This document shows positions 34,982 through 41,684 of a DNA stretch of 64,000 nucleotides, one piece after another. The DNA is from an uncultured bacterium (GTDB lineage Bacteria > Bacillota > Clostridia > Lachnospirales > Lachnospiraceae), in assembly GCA_947073545.1 (NCBI GenBank), contig CAMTMP010000014.1, positions 24,213 to 88,212 of the forward strand. The letters run 5' to 3'. Each line of letters begins with the position of its first letter. Position 1 is the stretch's first letter. The notes under the pieces are model-generated. The model was not told the DNA's origin. It searched no databases and saw only the letters and a list, made by a program, of their open reading frames with translations. Made by a program: the position numbers and the translations under genes.

Positions 34982-35482
34982 TTATGCAGTTTTTTTCGCT
35001 ATTTTTTCTACAATCTCCCGGATCGACAGCCCCTCGCAGTCCACCGTAATATCCGCGTACTTCTCATAGAGCGGCTGCCGCTCCGCGTACAGCCCGTCCA
35101 AATCCTGTCCCTCTTTTAGCGTCACGCCCCGCTCGGTGAGGTCTCCAAGCCGCTCGCGTATTCCCTCTAAAGGCAGAGAGAGATAGACCACCGTGCCGGT
35201 CTGCTTATAATGGGCCATGGCGTTCTCCCCATAAACCGCGCTTCCTCCGGTGGCAATCACCGTGCGCTGCGCCTCTATGGATTCGCCCACCACTTCCTCC
35301 AGCATCCAAAAGCCTTCCACGCCCCGCTCAGCTATAATCTCGTGCAAAAGTTTCCCCTCCCAGCTCTGGATCACCAGATCCGCGTCCACGAAAGAATACC
35401 CGAGCTTCTTGGCAAGCACAACGCCCACTGTACTCTTCCCGACGCCCGGCATGCCAATCAATATGATATTGTTGTCTTTCAT
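34982..35482 (-). CDS. aroK: Shikimate kinase
   Basis: AroK phosphorylates shikimate with ATP in the aromatic amino acid pathway. Walker A GMPGVGKST (10-18), the shikimate-binding D/R region FVDADLVIQ and later GGSAVYG, and the lid region RLGDLTERGVTL are visible; 166 residues is the normal size. AGGAGGTTTACATA precedes the ATG. It stands apart from other aro genes in the window, with ridA upstream on the same strand. The lid Arg is present. Confidence 0.92.
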   Translation of the reverse strand: MKDNNIILIGMPGVGKSTVGVVLAKKLGYSFVDADLVIQSWEGKLLHEIIAERGVEGFWMLEEVVGESIEAQRTVIATGGSAVYGENAMAHYKQTGTVVYLSLPLEGIRERLGDLTERGVTLKEGQDLDGLYAERQPLYEKYADITVDCEGLSIREIVEKIAKKTA

Positions 35483-35510
35483 AACTTATGTAAACCTCCT
35501 TTCGTCTTTT

Positions 35511-35888
35511 CTATTTTATGTACGCCAGAACCTCCACCTCGCAGAGCACATCCTTCGGAAGCTGTTTCACTGCCACACAGCTTCTCGCCGGTTTCTCTGT
35601 AAAATACTTTTCATACACCGCGTTGAACGCTGCAAAATCCGCCATCTCCGCCAGAAAACAGGTGGTCTTCACTACCTTTGTATAGTCTGTTCCCGCCTCC
35701 GCAAGAATCGCGCCCACGTTCTTCATGGCTTGTTCCGCCTGCTCGGTCACGTCCTTGCCTTTGATTTCTCCCGTGGCAGGATCGATCGGAATCTGTCCCG
35801 ATGCGAAGAGAAAATCCCCCGCGATGATTCCCTGCGAATAAGGCCCTATGGCCGCCGGCGCTTTGTCAGTAGATACTTTAGTTAACAT
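35511..35888 (-). CDS. RidA-family enamine/imine deaminase
   Basis: A 125-residue RidA/YjgF/UK114 protein that hydrolyses reactive enamines and imines formed by PLP enzymes. Family markers: KAPAAIGPYSQGIIAGDFLFASGQIPIDPATGEI, the EQAEQAMKNVGAILAEAG helix, and the C-terminal RSCVAVKQLPKDVLCEVEVLAYIK with the substrate-binding Arg and the final Glu. GAGGGAAACATT precedes the ATG. It is likely a trimer in the cytosol. Confidence 0.94.
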   Translation of the reverse strand: MLTKVSTDKAPAAIGPYSQGIIAGDFLFASGQIPIDPATGEIKGKDVTEQAEQAMKNVGAILAEAGTDYTKVVKTTCFLAEMADFAAFNAVYEKYFTEKPARSCVAVKQLPKDVLCEVEVLAYIK

Positions 35889-35927
35889 AATGTTTCCCTC
35901 TCTTTCCTTGTTCTTAGTGATATATCC

Positions 35928-35957
35928 CTTGCTGCTCAGCTTAAAAAATTCTTCTCA
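35928..35957. repeat. Partial, diverged copy of the composite repeat
   Basis: CCTTGCTGCTCAGCTTAAAA and AATTCTTCTCAC follow the order and spacing of the right half of the copy at 30658-30690 (CCTTTGCTGCTGAG ... AAGTTCTTTTCAC). It again lies a few bases before a stop codon on the minus strand. Confidence 0.55.
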
Positions 35958-35961
35958 CACA

Positions 35962-36183
35962 TCATTCCCCGAATCTGGCTTTCACATAAAATCCTCTGGC
36001 ATTTTCGATGATCTCCGTCACCACGCCCTCCCGCTCCAGCATCCGCTCTCTGAAAGGGAAGTTGCCGGACATGGCAAGAGACGGATCTATCGTATAATAA
36101 TAATTGCTCGGAAGTACGCCCTCAGTCACCGTGACCTTGTCCCCCTCTTTGAGAAGCCCCGGCCGCTCCATCTTAAATTCCAT
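35962..36183 (-). CDS. Small conserved-looking hypothetical protein
   Basis: A 73-residue soluble protein without a family I recognise. It reads like a small beta-barrel: LLKEGDKVTVTEGVLPSNYYYTIDPSLAMSGNFPFRERMLEREGVVTEIIENARGFYVKARFGE, with a KEGDKV opening and V-V-x-E-I ending typical of short KOW/SH3-like folds. The ATG is preceded by GGTGCGGGAG; a GTG nine bases upstream is an alternative. The 230 bases upstream, up to the DUF3825 remnant, hold nothing I can identify. Confidence 0.65.
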   Translation of the reverse strand: MEFKMERPGLLKEGDKVTVTEGVLPSNYYYTIDPSLAMSGNFPFRERMLEREGVVTEIIENARGFYVKARFGE

Positions 36184-36418
36184 CTCCCGCACCCTTGTCT
36201 CACTTCCTTCCCCATCCCATATATCGGATGCGATACTTTCATTCCATACTTTTCCGAAACCAACTTATGTCACGCATCCTTTCGGATACCAGATAAGTCT
36301 ACCACATGAAGGCGGCGGCTGTCACCCGGTTTTTCCGATCTTCCGTTTCCCGCCAATATGGATTGCATTTTTTGCATACGGACGGCATTACTGGAGCTAC
36401 CGAATCAAACCATGAATT

Positions 36419-36904
36419 TTACGGTTGAAGCCAATAACTATCCGGTCGGGCAATCAGCCTTGCATTATTATATGCCATTTCTGTTGTAAGGCATGTATGT
36501 CCATAATATACTGTTTTATCCTCATTCAAAGATAAAACCAACGCCAAATCCGGTTTATCTGGATTTGGCAGATATAGCGGAGCCAAAAGCTGAATTTTAT
36601 CATTATATAATTGTGGAACAACTGTCTTGTAATTAGCTTCAATACGTTTCTTAACTGAAGCAATTGCTCCATTAATTATATTTTGACAAAATTCTTTACC
36701 GTTAGCACGTAATTGTTCAGGTATTCTATTGGATTTTTTATACAATAAAAATATATTGGCTGCCATGTTTTATCATATAAACCTGTATTAAAGCAGGCTA
36801 TTTGCTCGTCCATATAAATAAATCAATTCATTAGTTGCTAACACCTGCAGCTTATTGGTAAAGAACTCATAATTTCCCAGAAATGCCCAATCTTTTAAAC
36901 GCAT
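36419..36904 (-). pseudogene. Decayed DUF3825-like gene
   Basis: Two open pieces in series. The first (36788-36904, after GGGAGGAAACGA) encodes MRLKDWAFLGNYEFFTNKLQ... and stops after 38 residues. The second (36419-36766) encodes 115 residues ending TTEMAYNNARLIARPDSYWLQP with YNDKIQLLAPLYLPNPDKPDLALVL before it, which I recognise as the DUF3825 C-terminus. Intact family members are clearly longer, so the middle has been lost and stops have accumulated. The region is much more AT-rich than its neighbours, which suggests horizontal origin. Confidence 0.65.
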
Positions 36905-37052
36905 TCGTTTCCTCCCCACCACTCAAATTAATTTACCTAATATGTACGCAAATGATACTTTTTCCTAACTGATATTGTATATTATATCAAACTTCTTTTT
37001 TTAGCAACCTTTTTTCTCAAAATAGCGAAAACTAATTGTGCAAAAAACGAGC

Positions 37053-37083
37053 AAAAAAAAGACCAGACATCGCCCGGTCTTTC
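37053..37083 (-). terminator. Rho-independent terminator after spoVAD
   Basis: On the minus strand AAAGACCGG - loop - CTGGTCTTTT runs into a T-tract. It lies about 20 bases after the spoVAD stop and separates spoVAD from everything downstream, including spoVAE. Confidence 0.85.
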
Positions 37084-37100
37084 CGTTTCTCTGTCCCGTC

Positions 37101-38117
37101 TTACCCCCGGTACTGCTCCAGCACCACCCCATGCGCGATACCGGGAATAGACTGTCCCTCGTTAAAGCTGGTCTTAGACAGGAGCGCTCCTGTCGGCACA
37201 AAAAGCACTCTCTTCCAGATACCCTCCTCGATCTTTTTTAAAATATATGCCGACAGCACCACCGCGCTGCACCCGCAGCCGGAGCCGCCCGCGTCCGTGT
37301 GCTGCCTCTCGCTGTCGTAGATCTCGATGCCGCAGTCCATATGCTGTCTGGTGATATCGATGTGCTTCTTGGCAAGCAGATCAAACAAAAGCTGCTGCCC
37401 CACCTCGCCAAGATCCCCTGTGATAATCTTATCGTAATCCTTCGGCTCTCTCCCGAAATCCGCCAGATTCTGTGCGATTGTATCAGCGGCGGCCGGGGCC
37501 ATACAGGCGCCCATATTCATGGAATCTTTTATTCCATAATCCACTATTTTGCCGATCGTCACGCCATCCATCACCGCCCGCGTCTGCTTCCCCGGCTGTG
37601 AAGAGACAAGAAACGCGCCGCTGCCCGTCACCGTCCACGTTGCTGACTTAGGTCTCTGGTTGCCGTAGGAAAGCGGAAACCGGAACTCTTTCTCCGCACT
37701 GGCAAAGTGGCTGGACGTGATACAGGCCACTTTCTCGGCAAACCCCGCCGAAACCATCGCGCCGCCCATGGTTAAGGACAGCCCACAGGTGGAGCAGGCG
37801 CCGTAAAGCCCCACATGGGGAAGCTGATACCCTGCCAACCCGAAACTGCTGGCAATGGACTGCCCCAGCAGATCACCGGCAAGCACCATCTGAATATCCT
37901 GCTTGGTAAGCCCGGCCTTAGAAATTGCAATCTCCAGCGCCTCCTTCTGCAGGCGGCTTTCCGCCTCCTCCCAGTTCTGTGCGCCAAAGCTGTCGTCATA
38001 ACCGACTTTATCAAAAAGCTCCCCCATGGGGCCTTCTGCTTCCTTGCTTCCAACAATGGAGCCGCTGCTTATGATATATGGTTTCTTCTCAAACTGAATG
38101 CTCTGCTTTCCTAACAT
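37101..38117 (-). CDS. spoVAD: Stage V sporulation protein AD
   Basis: SpoVAD is the soluble, thiolase-fold subunit of the SpoVA complex that binds dipicolinic acid at the spore inner membrane. The sequence follows the family: MLGKQSIQFEKKPYIIS, GPMGELFDKVGYDDSFGAQNWEEAE, LAGDLLGQSI, GLYGACSTCGLSL, DYGIKDSMNMGACMAPAAADTI and a C-terminal GGSGCGCSAVVLSAYI. The ATG (MLGKQ) is preferred by alignment; a TTG four codons upstream sits directly on the AAAGGA site. A 16-base hairpin arm covers that ribosome site. It ends in its own terminator and is separated from spoVAE. Confidence 0.93.
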   Translation of the reverse strand: MLGKQSIQFEKKPYIISSGSIVGSKEAEGPMGELFDKVGYDDSFGAQNWEEAESRLQKEALEIAISKAGLTKQDIQMVLAGDLLGQSIASSFGLAGYQLPHVGLYGACSTCGLSLTMGGAMVSAGFAEKVACITSSHFASAEKEFRFPLSYGNQRPKSATWTVTGSGAFLVSSQPGKQTRAVMDGVTIGKIVDYGIKDSMNMGACMAPAAADTIAQNLADFGREPKDYDKIITGDLGEVGQQLLFDLLAKKHIDITRQHMDCGIEIYDSERQHTDAGGSGCGCSAVVLSAYILKKIEEGIWKRVLFVPTGALLSKTSFNEGQSIPGIAHGVVLEQYRG

Positions 38118-38118
38118 A

Positions 38119-38162
38119 ACGGCATACAATCCTTTCTTTGATGATTAAGGATAGTATGCCGT
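38119..38162. promoter_or_regulatory. Long hairpin covering the spoVAD ribosome binding site
   Basis: ACGGCATACAATCCTT (38119-38134) and AAGGATAGTATGCCGT (38147-38162) are inverted repeats of 16 bases with a single mismatch and a 12-base loop. On the spoVAD mRNA the downstream arm includes the AAAGGAT ribosome site, so folding would hide it. The absence of a T-run argues against a terminator. Confidence 0.65.
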
Positions 38163-38194
38163 CTTTTCTTACAAAATATACCAATATGATAAAT

Positions 38195-39142
38195 CTAGAA
38201 TATACCCGCTTTGATGTCTTCCTTCATATCAAGCACCGCCGCCCGCGACGCGTCGGCATAATTTTCCGGCCCGTATTTCGCATAAGCCTCCTGCTGATAA
38301 GCCGCTATGATGCCTCTGGAAGAATTGACGATGGCTCCAAGGCCGTCCTCGTCGAAAAAGTGTTTCAAATCCTTGCCCTTGGCGCCCTGCGCACCGTAAC
38401 CGGGCACCAGAATATAGGACTTCGGCATGATCCGGCGGAGAATCTTTCCCATCTCCGGGTAAGTCGCGCCCACCACCGCGCCGACATAGCTGTAGGTTTC
38501 GCCCATGTGATCCTCGGCCCACTCAGCCACCTTCTCGCCGACGATCTCGTAGAGCGGTCTTGCCTTGGAGACGTCCGTACTTCCCTCCGGCAGCACCAGA
38601 CGGTCCTGAAACTCGCCGCTGCTTGGATTGGAGGTCTTTACGAGAATAAAGAGTCCCTTTTTCTCCTTCTTGCAGACTTCGATAAAGGGCTTCACGCCGT
38701 CCGAACCGAGATACGGATTGACCGTGGCAAAGTCCTCGTCAAAACCGCGGCACATGGTCTCTCCGACCTGCACCTGACCCAGATGTCCCACCGCGTAGGC
38801 ATCGGAGGTAGATCCGATATCGCCGCGCTTGATGTCACCGATCACCATAAGCCCCTTCTCTTTACAGTAGGCCACCGTCTTTTGAAAAGCGTTTATGCCC
38901 TCCACGCCAAACTGTTCATACATGGCGATCTGCGGCTTCGCTGCAGGCACCAGATCACAAATTGCATCCACGATCCCCTTATTGAAAAGCCAGACCGCTT
39001 CCGCTGCGCCTTTCATGGTTTCCCCATACTCGGCAAAAGCCTGCTTTTTGATATGTTCAGGCACAAATTTCATGGTAGGATCGAGTCCCACCACGATAGG
39101 CGCCTCCAGTTTCTTAATCTTCTCTGTCAGTGTGTTAATCAA
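38195..39142 (-). CDS. pyrF: Orotidine 5'-phosphate decarboxylase (type 2)
   Basis: PyrF decarboxylates OMP to UMP, the last step of pyrimidine synthesis. The 315-residue length and the motifs IVVGLDPTMKFVPEH, VIGDIKRGDIGSTSDAYA (catalytic K/D network), TVNPYLGSDGVKPF and YILVPGYGAQGAKGKD are those of the long type 2 family. The ATG overlaps the stop codon of the Nudix-like gene (ATGA), so the two are translationally coupled. No other pyr genes are in the window. Confidence 0.95.
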   Translation of the reverse strand: MINTLTEKIKKLEAPIVVGLDPTMKFVPEHIKKQAFAEYGETMKGAAEAVWLFNKGIVDAICDLVPAAKPQIAMYEQFGVEGINAFQKTVAYCKEKGLMVIGDIKRGDIGSTSDAYAVGHLGQVQVGETMCRGFDEDFATVNPYLGSDGVKPFIEVCKKEKKGLFILVKTSNPSSGEFQDRLVLPEGSTDVSKARPLYEIVGEKVAEWAEDHMGETYSYVGAVVGATYPEMGKILRRIMPKSYILVPGYGAQGAKGKDLKHFFDEDGLGAIVNSSRGIIAAYQQEAYAKYGPENYADASRAAVLDMKEDIKAGIF

Positions 39143-39543
39143 AGTTTCTTACCCTCCAAATCTTTCAGTACATACTGGTTTTCAATATATTTGGGGAAAT
39201 CTTTCCGCTTCACCCACTCGTAGCTGCCGTAGTCCTCCGACAGGACAATATTGGCTTCCTCCTCCTCCGGAATGGAACAGAGGTAAGCGATACCGACACA
39301 GTGCGTCTCCCCGAGAAGCTGGGACCATATATACTCAACCTTGTCAATCTTACCGCTTATGGACATGAGCTCCGAGATCGCGTTCAGCATCGTCTCATCG
39401 GGCGCCTCGCCGTGGGGCACTTCCGCATCGATAAACTCCCAGACAAAAGGATCCGGAATGCGGTCGTCCATCCATCTCTTCAAGAGAAGATAGGTATCTC
39501 CTTTTTTGATAATGCCTTTCACACGCAAATACGTATTCTTCAT
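39139..39543 (-). CDS. Nudix-fold protein with degenerate catalytic box
   Basis: A 134-residue protein that reads like a Nudix hydrolase (YLRVKGIIKKGDTYLLLKRW, then DPFVWEFIDAEVPHGEAPDE, a helix TMLNAISELMSISGK, IAYLCSIPEEEEANIVLSEDY and YEWVKRKDFPKYI). The Nudix box GX5EX7REUXEEXGU is largely lost: GEAPDETMLNAISELMSISG keeps the glycines and one Glu, but not the Arg or the metal-binding EE pair. Catalysis is therefore doubtful, and binding or regulation is an alternative. AGGGAG before ATG sets the start. It is coupled to pyrF by a four-base overlap. Confidence 0.7.
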   Translation of the reverse strand: MKNTYLRVKGIIKKGDTYLLLKRWMDDRIPDPFVWEFIDAEVPHGEAPDETMLNAISELMSISGKIDKVEYIWSQLLGETHCVGIAYLCSIPEEEEANIVLSEDYGSYEWVKRKDFPKYIENQYVLKDLEGKKL

Positions 39544-39588
39544 AATATCATTCTCCCTTCCTGATTCTTCTATTGAATTAATCAATGA

Positions 39589-40650
39589 TTATCTTGTCTG
39601 TAAAAACTCGTATTCCCGTTTCGCCGTATCGTCATCCGGATAGCTTCGCAGATAACTGTTCATAAGCGCCGCCGCCGTCTTATATTCACCCATATACTCA
39701 TATGTAACGATCTCATTAAATTTCAAGGTCTGCATCATATCGTTCCCCTCGATCTTCATCGCCGTCTGGAACGCGTCGAGCGCGGTCTGGTATTCTCCAA
39801 GCTGCATACGGCAAAGCCCAAGCTGGTTGTAGATCTCCGCCTTTTTCTGATCGTACTCCGTATAACCCGCATAAATACTTGCCGCGTAGTTGTAATCTCC
39901 AAGAGCCTCGTAGGTTCTGCCAAGATAGAGTGCCGCACCGTAGTCTGTGGCGGTCTTTAGCCGCTCCAGAAAACTTCTGGCATTCTCGTAGTCCCCCATA
40001 TAATAGCAGATGCGCCCCATGTCATAGTCGGAAATCGACTTTTCGTTTTCCTTCATGGCGTTTTGCAGATAAATCTGTCCGGCCTCTTTGTAACCGTACT
40101 CTTCCAGCACCATATAAATGCGGATCATGCGGTCATAGTTTTTCGGTTCCTGTACAATCGCCGTATCAAAATCCGTCTGCGCCGCCTCAAAATCGCCTTC
40201 CGCCAGCTTCACGCACCCTCTCAGATAGTAAGCGTTCGTCTCCTCCGGCCGCATTCCCAGAATCGCGTCATAGACGCGCACCGCATCCTGCATCCGTCCA
40301 TTCTTATAATATGCCGTGGCGAGATAATAATTGATGTCAAAGTCCAGATTCTCCACCCTGCCGCTTCCAAGCCGCAGAGCAGCCTCCAGATACGTTATGG
40401 CAGCCTCATAATCCGTTTTCCCAAGATAGGCGAGTCCCATACCGCGATAGAGCAGACGTTTCTCCTCCTCGTTTTCCTCCGCCGTCTGAAACAAAGTAAG
40501 CGCTTTCTCATAATCAAGCTCCGCCACAGCCTCCATGCCCTGCTTCGTATAGCTGGGCGCAGCCTCCGCCCCGCAGCCCGCCAGAAGGGCGCACAGCAAA
40601 GCAATCGCAAATCCCGCTATTCTCCTGCCTTTTCTCCTCTGTCTCTCCAC
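39589..40650 (-). CDS. TPR-repeat lipoprotein
   Basis: A 353-residue exported protein. A type II signal peptide ends in LLAGC with lipidated Cys26. After it come about eight tetratricopeptide repeats, for example AVAELDYEKALTLFQTAEEN, GLAYLGKTDYEAAITYLEAALRLG, VKLAEGDFEAAQTDFDTAIVQEP, GRTYEALGDYNYAASIYAGYTEYD, LCRMQLGEYQTALDAFQTAMKIEG. It should sit on the outer face of the membrane as a protein-protein scaffold. It begins its own transcript; 280 bases upstream contain the inverted repeat at 40781-40919 and no gene. Confidence 0.9.
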   Translation of the reverse strand: MERQRRKGRRIAGFAIALLCALLAGCGAEAAPSYTKQGMEAVAELDYEKALTLFQTAEENEEEKRLLYRGMGLAYLGKTDYEAAITYLEAALRLGSGRVENLDFDINYYLATAYYKNGRMQDAVRVYDAILGMRPEETNAYYLRGCVKLAEGDFEAAQTDFDTAIVQEPKNYDRMIRIYMVLEEYGYKEAGQIYLQNAMKENEKSISDYDMGRICYYMGDYENARSFLERLKTATDYGAALYLGRTYEALGDYNYAASIYAGYTEYDQKKAEIYNQLGLCRMQLGEYQTALDAFQTAMKIEGNDMMQTLKFNEIVTYEYMGEYKTAAALMNSYLRSYPDDDTAKREYEFLQTR

Positions 40651-40780
40651 ATTCTGTCTCCAAGTTTATCACATAACCGATTCATCTGTACATGTTTTAT
40701 TCTAACCGTTCTGTTACCCGCAAGTCAAGTTCTTTACACCACACAATCTGCGTCCGGGAAATCCTCTCTAAGCTGATGGC

Positions 40781-40919
40781 GCAGATTTCACAACTTGCTC
40801 ACGAAGCCGTCCTTGCGGAGAAAAGTGAGATTTTCTTAATATTCCGGCCAATACCCAGCAATTTCGAGACATGGATATCTCGGAAAGCCCGACACAAGGG
40901 AGCAAGTTGTGAAATCTGC
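40781..40919. repeat. Perfect 20-bp inverted repeat with 99-bp interior
   Basis: GCAGATTTCACAACTTGCTC (40781-40800) is matched exactly in reverse complement at 40900-40919. The interior holds a smaller palindrome (CGAGACATGGATATCTCG) and no reading frame of note. Size and form are those of a small non-autonomous element or long regulatory cruciform. It lies between DUF218 and the TPR gene. Confidence 0.8.
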
Positions 40920-40928
40920 CCGACATTT

Positions 40929-41684
40929 TTAAAGTAGGTTTCCCCACACCAAATCCTTCATAATCCCAAAGAATTCCCGCAGCAGATTATTGGGCTGAAA
41001 ATAGATATTCGATCTGGCAGAAATCCCGCAGGCGTCCTCAAACCCTGCATGTCTGGCGAGCATCACGCCCCGGAACACATGAAAGTTGTTGGTGACAATC
41101 CCCACTTCCTTGTCCGTACCGCCGATAAGCGCCGCGCTGAAAGCGATATTCTCGGAGGTATCCGTGGACTTGTCTTCCATCAGGATTCTCTCCGGCGCAA
41201 TTCCGCGCCCCACCAGATAGGTATACATCCCTTCCGCCTCGCTGCACGGCTCGTTCGATCCCTGTCCGCCGGACACCACGCAGAGCGTATCTTCGTTGTC
41301 CATCAGATAGTCGTAAGCCGCATCCAGCCGAAACTTGAGCACCACGCTTGGGCCGCCCGATTTCATCTGCGCACCCAGCACGATAATATAGTCAAGACCC
41401 GGCCTTCCCTTATCCCTGTAATGGGCGAAGATACAGCCCTCCGCCACCACAAAGAGGACCACTCCCACAGCTATTACTCCGATGATCCCCCGGCGAAGCG
41501 GCATAGGAAAACGAGCCCACAGGTCATAGCGCAGCACCGCCGCCACAACCAGAAAAAGGAGACCGCCAAGCGCCCAAATCAGATAAAAATGGTTTCCCGA
41601 CCTGATCCTAAACACGATAAAACAATATAGAAAGCACAAAAACGCCGCCAGAACACACAGAACGGTCATCGTTTTTTTCCTCAT
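40929..41684 (-). CDS. DUF218/YdcF-family membrane protein
   Basis: A 251-residue protein with three N-terminal TM segments (to about residue 90) and the DUF218 domain: LDYIIVLGAQMKSGGPSVVLKFRLDAAYDYL, CVVSGGQGSNEPCSEAEGMYTYLV, ILMEDKSTDTSENIAFS and VGIVTNNFHVFRGVMLAR. Relatives (SanA, YdcF) are linked to envelope barrier functions, possibly acting on lipid or cell-wall precursors. The ATG overlaps the stop of the EAL gene by four bases (ATGA). Its very 3' end borders the 20-bp inverted repeat. Confidence 0.88.
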   Translation of the reverse strand: MRKKTMTVLCVLAAFLCFLYCFIVFRIRSGNHFYLIWALGGLLFLVVAAVLRYDLWARFPMPLRRGIIGVIAVGVVLFVVAEGCIFAHYRDKGRPGLDYIIVLGAQMKSGGPSVVLKFRLDAAYDYLMDNEDTLCVVSGGQGSNEPCSEAEGMYTYLVGRGIAPERILMEDKSTDTSENIAFSAALIGGTDKEVGIVTNNFHVFRGVMLARHAGFEDACGISARSNIYFQPNNLLREFFGIMKDLVWGNLL

